From contig JAKAFP010000005.1 in assembly GCA_021825925.1 (NCBI GenBank), positions 62,001 through 126,000 on the forward strand: a stretch of DNA of 64,000 bases, given 5' to 3'. The notes under the pieces were generated by a model that was not told the origin of the DNA, did no database searches, and saw only the letters and a program-made list of their open reading frames with translations. The position numbers and the translations under genes were made by a program. The stretch comes from Chloroflexota bacterium. GTDB lineage: Bacteria; Chloroflexota; Anaerolineae; Anaerolineales; Anaerolineaceae. Shown one piece after another: positions 1 to 8,616 of the stretch (within the stretch, counting starts at the first letter, position 1; each line of letters opens with the position of its first letter).

Positions 1-984
1 ATCATCCAACGTGGAAAAGTTGTGTGTACCAAGAAGGATGGCTCTCAATATACATTGCAATACAACATTGCTCCGATCATTGATCAACAAGGAAACAGAA
101 ATTACGTTTCTGTAATATCAGATATTACGCAAAGCGAATTGCAAGAACAGCAAAATCGCCAGGCTCAAAAATTGGAAGCCATTGGTTCTTTAGCTGCCGG
201 GGTGGCACATGAGATTAACACTCCCACACAATATGTAGGGAACAACCTGCTTTTCATTAAAAAGGAATTTGAGACCGTTGTTGATATTTTAAGAAAATCT
301 CAGCAGTTGATTAATCAAGCACACAATGGTGAAAAGTTTGATGATCTTGTTGAGACACTGCATCTTGAAGAACAAGCGGCGGATTTGGATTATCTCACCA
401 ATGAAATTCCGAAGGCTATAGATGAATCTCTTGAGGGTATTAGCCGGGTCACGAAAATTGTTCAGGCAATTAAGGAATTTTCACACCCGAGCATGGACGA
501 AAAGACCCCTGTTGATTTGAATCGTGCAATTGATACGACCATCACCGTATCCCGAAATGAATGGAAATATGTTGCAGATCTGATTCCTCACTATGATGAA
601 AAACTACCAACAGTCATGTGCTCGCCGGGTGAGATCAATCAGGTGATCCTAAATCTGATTACCAATGCTGCACATGCCATTAAGGAGCAAATTAGCAAAG
701 GAGTCTACACAAAGGGATTGATTGAGATTTTTACCTTAGCCAAAGAAAGATCGGTTGAAATTCATGTTAAAGATAATGGCGGAGGCATTCCTGTCGAATT
801 CCGGGAAAAGGTTTTTAATCCTTTCTTTACCACCAAACCTGTGGGAATGGGTACAGGCCAGGGACTCGCTATTTCACATAAAGTGATTGTCAATAAGCAT
901 AATGGTTCTTTGATTTTTGATTCTGAAATTGGTAAGGGAACGACTTTTATAATTTCTCTACCGTTAACCGTTGGAGAAAAATAA
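1..984 (+). CDS. Sensor histidine kinase, 5' truncated by the window edge
   Basis: The frame is open from base 1, so the N-terminus lies outside the window. A GTG at 22 is probably not the true start. The visible part begins with the tail of a PAS domain, followed by a dimerisation/H-box segment (VAHEINTP, His near residue 70 of the visible frame). A HATPase domain follows, with an N box (NQVILNLITNAA), a G1 box (DNGGGIP), an F box (NPFFTTKP) and a G2 box (GTGQGLA). These are the motifs of an active two-component kinase that passes phosphate to an Asp on a response regulator. Two response regulators follow on the same strand with short gaps (48 and 10 bases), so they are the likely partners. 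The input signal is unknown because the sensor part is missing. Confidence 0.93.
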   Translation: MIQRGKVVCTKKDGSQYTLQYNIAPIIDQQGNRNYVSVISDITQSELQEQQNRQAQKLEAIGSLAAGVAHEINTPTQYVGNNLLFIKKEFETVVDILRKSQQLINQAHNGEKFDDLVETLHLEEQAADLDYLTNEIPKAIDESLEGISRVTKIVQAIKEFSHPSMDEKTPVDLNRAIDTTITVSRNEWKYVADLIPHYDEKLPTVMCSPGEINQVILNLITNAAHAIKEQISKGVYTKGLIEIFTLAKERSVEIHVKDNGGGIPVEFREKVFNPFFTTKPVGMGTGQGLAISHKVIVNKHNGSLIFDSEIGKGTTFIISLPLTVGEK

Positions 985-1032
985 GGTTCATCCGGTTTGA
1001 TTATTGGGTAAATTCGTAGATAAGAGGGAAAA

Positions 1033-2229
1033 ATGCAAAAAGTGTTATTGGTTGATGATAATCCAAATGTTTTGTACTCATTTAAACGGGCGTTGCATTC
1101 TGAAAAAAAAGAATGGTTTATCTTTACTGCTGAAAACGCATCAGACGCTCTGGATATCATGTCTCAAGAGAATATTGACATCATCATATCTGATTTGCGC
1201 ATGCCGATCATGGATGGAGTGACGTTGTTGGGTATTGTATCCAAACGATCACCCTCAACACTTCGTATTGCCATCACCGGTGATGCCGACCCGGTTCTAT
1301 GTCAACAAGCCACGCTTGTAGCCCATCAATTCATTGCCAAACCAATTGAGCCACAGGAACTGGCAAGGATCATCAATGAGGCAGTGGGAGTAAGCAGTCT
1401 TGTGATGAATCCAGCAGTAAAGAAAACAATCCTGAGAATTGCCAATCTTCCCAGTCAACCCAGTTTGTATAACCAATTGTTGTTAGAATTGAACAAACCA
1501 GAGGTTGATCTGGAATATGTGGCATCGGTCATTTCACAAGACATTAGTATGACTGCCAAGATATTACAATTGGTCAATTCAGCCTATTTTGGGCTTGCCA
1601 GAGAGGTTAAAGATGTTTCTCACGCCGTTTTTTATCTCGGGGTTGAAACGATCCGTGACCTTTCATTTTCAGTGCATCTTTTTTCTCAATTTGACGAGGA
1701 TCTGATCGAGAGGGCTGGACTGGGAAACTTGTGGGATCATTCACTAAAGGTTGCTTCTTGTTCAAGAGCGATCACTGCATCTTCAATAGCTGATAAAAAA
1801 GTCGTTGCCGGCGCTTTCACTGCGGGCCTATTACATGATATTGGTAAGCTCATTCTCGGAACGACATCACCTGACTTTTATAGTTCACTGAATGCAAAAA
1901 AACAATATGATCCTGGGTTATCCCTTGAGCTTGAAAAAAAAGAGTTTGGATCAACTCATGCTGATATTGGAGCCTTTTTATTGGGAAGTTGGGGCTTGCC
2001 TCAAGAAATCATCAGTGCAGTACTCATGCATCACTCCTATGAGAGTTTAAAACCAATGGATTTCTCGACTGCTTTGGCAGTCTGGTTTGCCAATGGATAT
2101 GTTAATAGTATCTCAAATAATGGTGGTACTTCTGAATTCCAACTCACTGATGATATGCTTCATAATCAGTTGTTAGCATCTCACACCAATTCTTGGAACA
2201 ACGCATGTGAAAAAATCTTATTAAGGTGA
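1033..2229 (+). CDS. Response regulator with HDOD output domain
   Basis: Residues 1-118 form a receiver domain with acidic pocket D8/D9, phospho-acceptor D54 in the SDLRMP motif and a conserved Lys in the AKPIEP segment. Residues about 130-330 match the HDOD domain, an HD-related fold used in signalling, and include the segment GLLHDIGKLI. HDOD proteins usually act as protein-interaction outputs rather than hydrolases. The gene sits 48 bases after the kinase with a GAGGGA ribosome site, and the next regulator starts 10 bases downstream, which suggests a three-gene operon. Which process the HDOD output controls cannot be read from the sequence. Confidence 0.88.
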   Translation: MQKVLLVDDNPNVLYSFKRALHSEKKEWFIFTAENASDALDIMSQENIDIIISDLRMPIMDGVTLLGIVSKRSPSTLRIAITGDADPVLCQQATLVAHQFIAKPIEPQELARIINEAVGVSSLVMNPAVKKTILRIANLPSQPSLYNQLLLELNKPEVDLEYVASVISQDISMTAKILQLVNSAYFGLAREVKDVSHAVFYLGVETIRDLSFSVHLFSQFDEDLIERAGLGNLWDHSLKVASCSRAITASSIADKKVVAGAFTAGLLHDIGKLILGTTSPDFYSSLNAKKQYDPGLSLELEKKEFGSTHADIGAFLLGSWGLPQEIISAVLMHHSYESLKPMDFSTALAVWFANGYVNSISNNGGTSEFQLTDDMLHNQLLASHTNSWNNACEKILLR

Positions 2230-2239
2230 GGGTAAAATT

Positions 2240-3394
2240 ATGGCTACCATTTTGATTGTGGATGACGATGAGAACTTGCTGGTATCTTTTGAACGAAATT
2301 TCAGGCGCAGTTATACTGTTTTAACAGCCATTTCTGGCAAAGAGGGCTTGAAAAAAATAGCCGAAAATAAAAAAATAGCGCTGGTGATTTCTGATATGAA
2401 TATGCCTGAAATGGATGGTATCGAGTTCCTGAGCCAGGTTAAAAAGATCAATCCCACCATTACCCGAATTATGTTGACTGGAAAAGCAGATCTGAATGTT
2501 GCCATCCAGGCTGTAAATGAAGGCAGTATTTTCAGGTTTCTTACCAAACCCACCACCCCTGATGCACTTGAAAAAATAATCAATGATGGCCTGGAACAAT
2601 ACCGTTTGATCAACAGTGAAAAAGTATTGCTCAACCAAACCCTAAATGGCAGCCTGGATATTCTTAATGAGGTACTTTGTTTGACCAATCCGGTGGCCTT
2701 TGGCAGAAGCAGCAGGATAAAAAAGATCGTAACGCATATCATCAGTAAAACCGATCTTGAGAATACCTGGCAATATGATCTGGCGGCTACATTTTGTTTG
2801 ATCGGGTATATTTCCATTCCCCAAACCATTCAGGAAAAAATCTACAAGAATATTGAACTTGATAAATCTGAAAGCGAGCTGGTTGGTAAAACTCCCCAAA
2901 TCGCCTACGATTTAATTAAACGGATACCTCGTTTTGAATCCATTGCTGAAATGATTCTAAATCAAAACAAGCCCTATCATCAATATAAGAATGCCATTGA
3001 AACACCTGTCTCAATAGGTTCACAAATTCTGAAAATGGCCATTGATTTGGATGCTTTGATCACCTCCGGGATGTCATCGGATGAGATCAAATTGAAGATG
3101 ATCCACGATGCTGAACATAATTACAATCCGCATCTTACTGTGACATTGCTCGATTACTTCATAGATGTGGATTATTATGAACATGTGGCACTGAATGTTG
3201 CTGAATTAGAAGTGGGAATGGTGCTCGATCAGGATGTATTTTCAAATGCCGGGGCGCTATTATTGGTAAAAGGCCAGGAAATCACTGATACCGTATTACC
3301 CCGGATTAATAATTTCCAGCGTTATATAGGAGTAATGCAGCCGATTCGCATTCTTATCCCCCCCAAAGGTGAGGTTGAAATAGCGACTCAATAG
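2240..3394 (+). CDS. RpfG-like response regulator with degenerate HD-GYP domain
   Basis: Residues 1-120 form a receiver domain with phospho-acceptor D52 (SDMNMPEMDG) and a conserved Lys in the FLTKPTTP segment. The C-terminal part follows the layout of RpfG-type HD-GYP proteins, but the metal-binding signatures are gone. Where an HD-GYP has LHDIGKIGIP this protein reads CLIGYISIP, and no GYP motif is present. Cyclic di-GMP hydrolysis is therefore unlikely, and a binding or scaffolding role is more plausible. It is the last gene of the kinase/HDOD operon and is followed by a clear terminator. Confidence 0.8.
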   Translation: MATILIVDDDENLLVSFERNFRRSYTVLTAISGKEGLKKIAENKKIALVISDMNMPEMDGIEFLSQVKKINPTITRIMLTGKADLNVAIQAVNEGSIFRFLTKPTTPDALEKIINDGLEQYRLINSEKVLLNQTLNGSLDILNEVLCLTNPVAFGRSSRIKKIVTHIISKTDLENTWQYDLAATFCLIGYISIPQTIQEKIYKNIELDKSESELVGKTPQIAYDLIKRIPRFESIAEMILNQNKPYHQYKNAIETPVSIGSQILKMAIDLDALITSGMSSDEIKLKMIHDAEHNYNPHLTVTLLDYFIDVDYYEHVALNVAELEVGMVLDQDVFSNAGALLLVKGQEITDTVLPRINNFQRYIGVMQPIRILIPPKGEVEIATQ

Positions 3395-3404
3395 TCACTA
3401 AACA

Positions 3405-3439
3405 AATACTCCCGTGATTTTGCTCCGGGAGTATTGTTT
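3405..3439 (+). terminator. Rho-independent terminator of the two-component operon
   Basis: Perfect 10-bp arms (AATACTCCCG at 3405-3414 and CGGGAGTATT at 3426-3435) enclose an 11-base loop and are followed by GTTTT. It lies 10 bases after the last response regulator. It may also serve the convergent lipoprotein gene. Confidence 0.85.
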
Positions 3440-3462
3440 TGTGGCGTTTGTTTTAATTCATA

Positions 3463-4062
3463 TTACGGTGTACTGGTTGGACCTGTGAAGGTGAAAGTAT
3501 AGGTGTTTGAATAGAAATCACAACCAGAACCGGTATAACTGCAAATACGGTAGTAATATGTGGTTCCAGTAGCACCTGTGATGTAAGCTGACCTGGCTTG
3601 GCCATCCGGAATGGCATATTCAGATTTCTCCCCACCGAAAACAGGATTCTTTATGTAATTTGAATAGTAGATTCTAAATCCCTTTGAGAAAGCCCCGTTG
3701 GCTGACCAGAATATTTGAGCCTGCCCAGTACTTGTTTCTTTGATGTTTGTAATTATGATCGAGGAATCAGATTTAATCGGAGTACCATCACCGTTATAAG
3801 CGCCTGGTACGATGGGAATTGCTGTATTAACTGGTTGAGGAGTGTTTGTGGCGGGTTCAAGGGTTGCAGTTGGATTCTCCAGGGTGGCAGTAGGAATTTC
3901 GGTTGTTGGAGTTGCTGGCTGTGGAGTTGCGGTGACCACGATCACGATCGGGGTGGATGTGATCTCGATTGTAGGGGTTGGCGGTGCCGTCGGAGCAGCG
4001 CACGCGGTCAATAACAACAATATTGTGCCGTACAAAAGCAGGTTTTTAAGTTGCGATTTCAT
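3463..4062 (-). CDS. Small lipoprotein with Thr/Pro-rich linker
   Basis: The protein has 199 residues. It has a type II signal peptide with lipobox LTAC (acyl-Cys C21) and a low-complexity Thr/Pro/Ala linker (about residues 22-85). The C-terminal domain of about 110 residues contains paired Cys and a YYYRICSY segment, as in fibronectin-III or Ig-like folds. The start has a GGAGG ribosome site. Such proteins are anchored on the outer face of the cytoplasmic membrane, and the linker style is common in Anaerolineae. The gene is transcribed alone, convergent with the two-component operon. I do not recognise a specific function. Confidence 0.78.
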   Translation of the reverse strand: MKSQLKNLLLYGTILLLLTACAAPTAPPTPTIEITSTPIVIVVTATPQPATPTTEIPTATLENPTATLEPATNTPQPVNTAIPIVPGAYNGDGTPIKSDSSIIITNIKETSTGQAQIFWSANGAFSKGFRIYYSNYIKNPVFGGEKSEYAIPDGQARSAYITGATGTTYYYRICSYTGSGCDFYSNTYTFTFTGPTSTP

Positions 4063-4227
4063 TTTTCCTCCATTGTTCCACCATGACCTTTCCGGCTCAA
4101 ATCATGATGGCTAGCTTTCCTTTCCCACTCAGTTCTGATACAACAGTGATCTATTTGATTGAATTCTCAAAAGGATCATAACGAGTGGAAAAAGATTTAT
4201 GAGGGGAATGATAACAGAGAAAATGCC

Positions 4228-5448
4228 CTAATAAGACGGGGTCGAAATCTCCATGCCGGCCACTGCGCCTGAACTGAACGCGAATTGAAGATTATATCCT
4301 CCGCATGGGCCGACCACGTCAAGTGTTTCACCAACCAGAGAAAGACCGCGCACCAGCCGTGAACGCATGTTCACTGGGTCCACTTCGCTGACGGGAACAC
4401 CTCCCGCACTGACCTGGCAGTATTCAAAGCCACGGACGCCGGTCACTTTGAAAGGCATCGCTGTGGATTGTTTTATTGCTTTTTCGATTTGCTCATCCTT
4501 CAAACTGTTTACCGGAACATCCGCTGGGTAGCCGGCACGACTCAGCAGCACAGGTGGAAGCTTGGGTGGCAATACGGACCCCAATAACACCCGCAGAGGG
4601 GTGTCAGTGCTGCGTTTTCGGCTGATAAGGTCACGCAGTTCCGCTTCGCTGTTGAAGAGCGGATTAAGCCGCAGTTCCAGTTTGGCGCCTGGCCGGGTCG
4701 AGATTTGGTGGCTGAGGTCCATTACCGCCGGACCGTTCAGTCCCCATTCGGTCAGGATCAAATTGCCGGTGGTTTCAGCCAGCAGAGTGCCATTTTCATA
4801 TAAAGAAGCCCTGGCATCAAAGCGGAGGCCGGTTAGTGCTTTCCAAGGATTCATTTCGCAGGTGACGGGAGCAAGCGCTGGCACCAGCGGATTGAGGCTG
4901 TGGCCAAGTGATTTGAGTGAGGAAAAGAGTTCACCGCGTGAACCGAGGGTGGGGTAGGCCTTACCGCCAGCGGCCACGATCACGCGATCTGCTGAAAGAG
5001 TTGTTCCAGTCGAGAGTACAAGGCTGAATTCATTACTGATTTTGCGTATAGTCACTACTTTGGTGTTCAACACCATTTCAACCTTTGCCAGACGGAGTGC
5101 GTGGGCAAATGACTCCACCACTGTTTGTGCTGATTCAGAGATCGGGTAGCACCAGCCATCTGATGTGGAGAAGGTGAGCACCCCGATCTCACGCAAGAAA
5201 GCGATCAGATCGGAGTGTCCAAAGCGTTTAAGCAGAACCTCCATCCATGCAACATCGGTGCAGGCGTAGCGGCGGGCTTCCATGCGCTGATTGGTCAGAT
5301 TGGCCCGTCCGCTGCCGGTGACCAACAGTTTGCGACCGACCTGTTCATTGCCATCTATCAGGCGTACTTGAGCACCGGTTCTGGCGGCAAAAAGCGCCGC
5401 CGTCATGCCTGCGGGACCTGCTCCAATAATCGTGATGGGGGTTTCCAT
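4228..5448 (-). CDS. YhiN/HI0933-family FAD-dependent oxidoreductase
   Basis: The protein has 406 residues. Residues 5-33 form a Rossmann dinucleotide-binding motif (GAGPAG at 9-14), followed by the family signature GRKLLVTGSGRANLTN (38-53). The C-terminus has a second FAD-binding stretch (GETLDVVGPCGGYNLQFA). These features define the HI0933/YhiN flavoprotein family (COG2081), which is widespread but has no firmly assigned substrate. The length is typical. The gene stands alone on the minus strand with a weak ribosome site. Confidence 0.88.
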   Translation of the reverse strand: METPITIIGAGPAGMTAALFAARTGAQVRLIDGNEQVGRKLLVTGSGRANLTNQRMEARRYACTDVAWMEVLLKRFGHSDLIAFLREIGVLTFSTSDGWCYPISESAQTVVESFAHALRLAKVEMVLNTKVVTIRKISNEFSLVLSTGTTLSADRVIVAAGGKAYPTLGSRGELFSSLKSLGHSLNPLVPALAPVTCEMNPWKALTGLRFDARASLYENGTLLAETTGNLILTEWGLNGPAVMDLSHQISTRPGAKLELRLNPLFNSEAELRDLISRKRSTDTPLRVLLGSVLPPKLPPVLLSRAGYPADVPVNSLKDEQIEKAIKQSTAMPFKVTGVRGFEYCQVSAGGVPVSEVDPVNMRSRLVRGLSLVGETLDVVGPCGGYNLQFAFSSGAVAGMEISTPSY

Positions 5449-5522
5449 GACTTGATTGTAATTTATTTTTCAGAATGATTTGCGAAAAACCCCAAAACAA
5501 GTCCTTTGCATTCATGGCTAAT

Positions 5523-5565
5523 AAAAAAACACCCCCCGTTTCAATTCTGAAAAGGAGGTGCTTTT
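5523..5565 (-). terminator. Rho-independent terminator of the TM2 gene
   Basis: Read on the minus strand, CACCTCC pairs with GGGGGGTG through one G-U wobble and the stem is followed by a run of seven T. It lies about 15-60 bases after the stop of the TM2-domain gene. Confidence 0.7.
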
Positions 5566-5581
5566 GAGTAACTTTCTGCGG

Positions 5582-5785
5582 TTATGCCAGTTCCAAACCT
5601 TTGCTGTCTTTCAGTTTTTTGGTGGCGATCATGATGATATCAATGATCCACCAGATGCCGAACCCGCCGCCGGTGATCAATTTTAGAATCCCAAGGCCGA
5701 CATAACCAAGGTAGAAACGGTCCACACCAATGCCGCCCAGGAAGATCGAGAGAATTAATGCGGTGGTATTGCTTTTTGTGCTCAT
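5582..5785 (-). CDS. TM2-domain membrane protein
   Basis: This is a 67-residue protein. I chose the internal ATG at 5785 (MSTKSNTT) because AGGAGA lies 7 bases upstream of it; a longer reading from 5833 has no ribosome site. It consists of a TM2 domain: the first helix includes LSIFLGGIGVDRFYLGY, with the conserved G-x-D-R-F-Y-L-G pattern. A Gly-rich turn (GGGFGIWW) leads into the second helix, which carries the conserved IDIIMIA segment. The C-terminus is cytosolic and Lys-rich. TM2 proteins are small integral membrane proteins of largely unknown role. Confidence 0.88.
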   Translation of the reverse strand: MSTKSNTTALILSIFLGGIGVDRFYLGYVGLGILKLITGGGFGIWWIIDIIMIATKKLKDSKGLELA

Positions 5786-5874
5786 GTTGATTCTCCTATG
5801 ATAAAAAATGAAATATATGCGTACTGTACTCACAATTATATACGAAGGTTAAGGATTGCTTGAAATGAAATATG

Positions 5875-5978
5875 AATAATGGTTTTGACGGCCAGACGCA
5901 GGTAAACAACTCGTATCGTAATTAACATGAAGGATTTTTATGCTCAATTCCTGGAAAACCGTGCAATAATGGTTTTGA
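5875..5978 (+). repeat. 14-bp direct repeat upstream of the TIGR04141 gene
   Basis: AATAATGGTTTTGA occurs exactly at 5875-5888 and 5965-5978, 90 bp apart, in the 230-bp spacer before the TIGR04141-family gene. A shorter version (AATAATGGTTTA) recurs at 7735-7746 just before the tandem-MerR gene. The copies could be regulator sites, but this is inference from position. Confidence 0.5.
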
Positions 5979-6015
5979 ATAAATACAGGGTGAAATCAAT
6001 TTCCTAGGAGGGCAT

Positions 6016-7644
6016 ATGATTTTCAATTTTTATTTATTCAACGCAGAAATCACTGAGTTTACCGCCGCATTAAAACCAGACAAAACATCAGGCGCAAATG
6101 GTTTTTATCAGCTTCAACCCTCGTCTGACCTCACAGCTTTATCAAACATTAGGGCATATTTCCAAAAGAACAAAACCTCTGTTCCGCAGTGGCTCAACTT
6201 GATCTCAGGATATTATGATATTAATTTGGATGAGATCGCCAACACCTCAAATTCAATGATCCTTTTGATAAAAGTAAAGGATCGGATCTTTGCGGTTACC
6301 ACAGGTTTTGGTTACACAGCGATTGATAAGAACATGATCGAACATGATTTTGGGTTAAAAGTGGTCCTAAATGAGATTAACCCAGCCAGGATTCTCAAGG
6401 TGGATACTCGAAATCTCGATACCACCACCAAGCAAAAGATCATTGTGATCAATCGCGATAGTCCGCTCTCTGATTTTGAATTTGATTACAACGAAGAGAT
6501 GATCAGCCAGCTCGGCGGAAAACCCTTCAACCAGGATTATGGCCGCAGCTTCTATGGATCTGATTCGCTCAGACTTAGTGCGGACCTGACTTTGACCCAG
6601 TTGGAAGACAAGTGCCGTCTCTTGTTGAACTCATTTCTGGATACAAAATACAGGCAAAACTTCGCGTTTTATGACTTGTTGACCCAGGAAAAATCCAAGC
6701 CCAAACTTACAGACCTCGAAGCTCTCCTTATTCAGGTGATAAAAGATCGAAAACTGGAAAAAATTTCGATCGCCTATCCTGACATCAATGAGATCAATGA
6801 TGTATACAGTTACAAGATCTACCTGGGTGAAGAAACACTCACCATCGAGGAAATAAGTTTGGAGGGGATCTACAAATTCCTCGATGAACATCCCGATACG
6901 GAACCTTCTCCAGATAAGATTGCTGTGGTTGGATTGAACGCAAACGGGGACGAGATCACGGCTAGATACAGCCTGCATGATTTCTTAGTTTTTGAAACCG
7001 ATCTGGATAAAGACCACTACCTCTTAACGTTGAATCGCTGGCTAAAAATTGACCCTGATTATTATCAAGAGATGTTAGCTGGTTTTGAAGAGATCAAAGA
7101 TGTCACCGATGAGACCTTTTTACCCGCTATGAACGGAAAAGTGGCTGAACCGGGAACAGAAGGGAGTGCTGCAGAAAAGCTACGATGTGAAACCGAAGGC
7201 GAATATAACGAAAGGGTGGCAAAGACCAAGGATTACGTCCTGTTGGATAAGGACACGGTCTCTTTGGGCAAATCCACGCAGGTTGAAATCTGCGACCTCT
7301 TGACCGCTCAAAAGCAATTTATATGTGTCAAGAAGTATGAAAGCTCGGCCTGCATCAGCCATCTTCTCAACCAGGGCACGGTTTCAGCGGATCTATTATC
7401 CGGAGAAAGTGAATATCGTAAAAAATTGATAGACAAGATCAAAGACAAATTCCCCGATTTGATTGATCCCAACGGCAATGATAAAAAAGATATTACTTTT
7501 GTCTACGCCGTTGCCTCCAAAAGTTCGGCGCCGCTGATCAAATCACTGCCATTTTTCAGCATGGTGGGCATGAAGTTAGCCATGCATAATATTGAGCAAT
7601 TGGGATATAAAGTGGCTTTGTATAAAATTCCCATTGCGGGTTGA
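6016..7644 (+). CDS. TIGR04141/DUF6119 family protein of unknown function
   Basis: The protein has 542 residues and starts at an ATG behind a strong AGGAGGG site. It matches the sporadically distributed TIGR04141/DUF6119 family in length and landmarks: an N-terminal FYLFNAEI strand, FAVTTGFGYTAID near residue 95, an HDFGLKVVLN segment, and GKPF followed by YGSDSLRLSADLT near residue 180. No signal peptide or membrane segment is visible, so it is cytoplasmic. Members have patchy distribution and I recall them being found among accessory or defence-type genes, but no reaction is established. Here it stands alone, with a 14-bp direct repeat upstream and a very strong hairpin downstream. Confidence 0.78.
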   Translation: MIFNFYLFNAEITEFTAALKPDKTSGANGFYQLQPSSDLTALSNIRAYFQKNKTSVPQWLNLISGYYDINLDEIANTSNSMILLIKVKDRIFAVTTGFGYTAIDKNMIEHDFGLKVVLNEINPARILKVDTRNLDTTTKQKIIVINRDSPLSDFEFDYNEEMISQLGGKPFNQDYGRSFYGSDSLRLSADLTLTQLEDKCRLLLNSFLDTKYRQNFAFYDLLTQEKSKPKLTDLEALLIQVIKDRKLEKISIAYPDINEINDVYSYKIYLGEETLTIEEISLEGIYKFLDEHPDTEPSPDKIAVVGLNANGDEITARYSLHDFLVFETDLDKDHYLLTLNRWLKIDPDYYQEMLAGFEEIKDVTDETFLPAMNGKVAEPGTEGSAAEKLRCETEGEYNERVAKTKDYVLLDKDTVSLGKSTQVEICDLLTAQKQFICVKKYESSACISHLLNQGTVSADLLSGESEYRKKLIDKIKDKFPDLIDPNGNDKKDITFVYAVASKSSAPLIKSLPFFSMVGMKLAMHNIEQLGYKVALYKIPIAG

Positions 7645-7665
7645 TGCTTTCGTAATTGTGTCTTG

Positions 7666-7709
7666 CATAAAGAATACCTTCTCAATAAAGTGAGAAGGTA
7701 TTCTTTATG
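7666..7709 (+). terminator. Strong 19-bp hairpin after the TIGR04141 gene
   Basis: Two perfect 19-base arms (7666-7684 and 7691-7709) flank a 6-base loop (ATAAAG). The hairpin begins 22 bases after the stop codon. No clear T-run follows on the plus strand, so it may act as a terminator or an mRNA-stabilising hairpin. Confidence 0.7.
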
Positions 7710-7757
7710 TGTAGATTGTTACAAAAATAGTTGTAATAATGGTTTAATTACAGATAT

Positions 7758-8537
7758 ATGTCTCAAAAAACCTACCGAACCTCTGACCTTGCACGTGCGG
7801 TCGGCATTCATCCCAATACGGTCATGCGTTATATTGATTGGGGATTGATCCCGCCTGTGGAGCGCACGCCTGCCGGATACCGCATCTATACCCAGCGGCA
7901 TCTTGATTGTTTGAGGCTTGCCCGCCTGGTTTATTCTTCATATTATCCCGGAAAGGCACTTCGAGCCAGTGCGACGGGGATGATCGAATCCGCTGTCGCA
8001 GATGACTGGTCGGGAGCGGTTGATCAAGCCTGCCAACACCTGGCGACTGTCGAAACAGAAATTGAGCGTGCCGAATCAACGGTCAAATTGTTGGAGAATT
8101 GGGCGAACCGATCTGGTGAACAACAACGATCTGATCACTCACGGTCATACACGATAGGCCAGGCTTGCGAAATACTTGATGTAACTCACGATGTGCTGCG
8201 TAATTGGGAGCGCAATGGATTGATCCGCATTCCGCGCAACCCCGCCAACGGTTATCGCTGTATTGGAGAAACCGAGCTTGAAAGGTTGCGTATCATTCGC
8301 CTGTTGAGTCACGCCGGTTATAGTATGATGGCCATGTTGCGCATGTTCATCCAATTTGACAGAGGGGATACCCGTAACCTCAGACAGGTGTTGGATACTC
8401 CCGATCCGGGAGAAGATGTATATATGGCAGCAGACCGATGGCTGACCGTCCTCTATGCTCAAAAAGACCATTCCATCCAGATCTTGAATTTTATTAAAGA
8501 GATCATTCAACAAAATCAGATGCACAATCCTGAATAA
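7758..8537 (+). CDS. Transcriptional regulator with two MerR-type DNA-binding domains
   Basis: The protein has 259 residues. It carries two MerR helix-turn-helix modules: residues about 4-60 (YRTSDLARAVGIHPNTVMRY) and about 130-195 (YTIGQACEILDVTHDVLRNW). Each is followed by the wing and the GYR segment typical of MerR. A helical linker joins them, and the C-terminal helices have no Cys cluster, so a metal effector is unlikely. The gene is directly upstream of a UvrA-like ATPase and an ABC exporter and probably regulates them. A dyad lies in the intergenic space that follows. Confidence 0.85.
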   Translation: MSQKTYRTSDLARAVGIHPNTVMRYIDWGLIPPVERTPAGYRIYTQRHLDCLRLARLVYSSYYPGKALRASATGMIESAVADDWSGAVDQACQHLATVETEIERAESTVKLLENWANRSGEQQRSDHSRSYTIGQACEILDVTHDVLRNWERNGLIRIPRNPANGYRCIGETELERLRIIRLLSHAGYSMMAMLRMFIQFDRGDTRNLRQVLDTPDPGEDVYMAADRWLTVLYAQKDHSIQILNFIKEIIQQNQMHNPE

Positions 8538-8560
8538 ACACTCTCACGCCAACCCTCCAC

Positions 8561-8595
8561 TTGTACACCAGGGTTTTACAATTAATTTGTAAAAC
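8561..8595 (+). promoter_or_regulatory. Putative MerR-type promoter/operator before the UvrA-like gene
   Basis: A perfect inverted repeat (GTTTTACAA at 8573-8581 and TTGTAAAAC at 8587-8595, 5-base spacer) lies 21 bases before the UvrA-like start. TTGTAC at 8561-8566 could be a -35 box with a weak -10 some 19-20 bases later, the long spacing that MerR regulators act on. The dyad is seen; its role is inferred. Confidence 0.5.
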
Positions 8596-8616
8596 ATCAT
8601 TTGCAATGGAGACGGT

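Noticed and set aside
2311..2829. 172-codon antisense frame in the second response regulator
   Set aside because: It is fully inside a gene with clear receiver-domain motifs.
7666..7709. 19-bp inverted repeat as transposon ends
   Set aside because: The arms are only 6 bases apart with nothing between them, so a terminator-type hairpin is the simpler reading.
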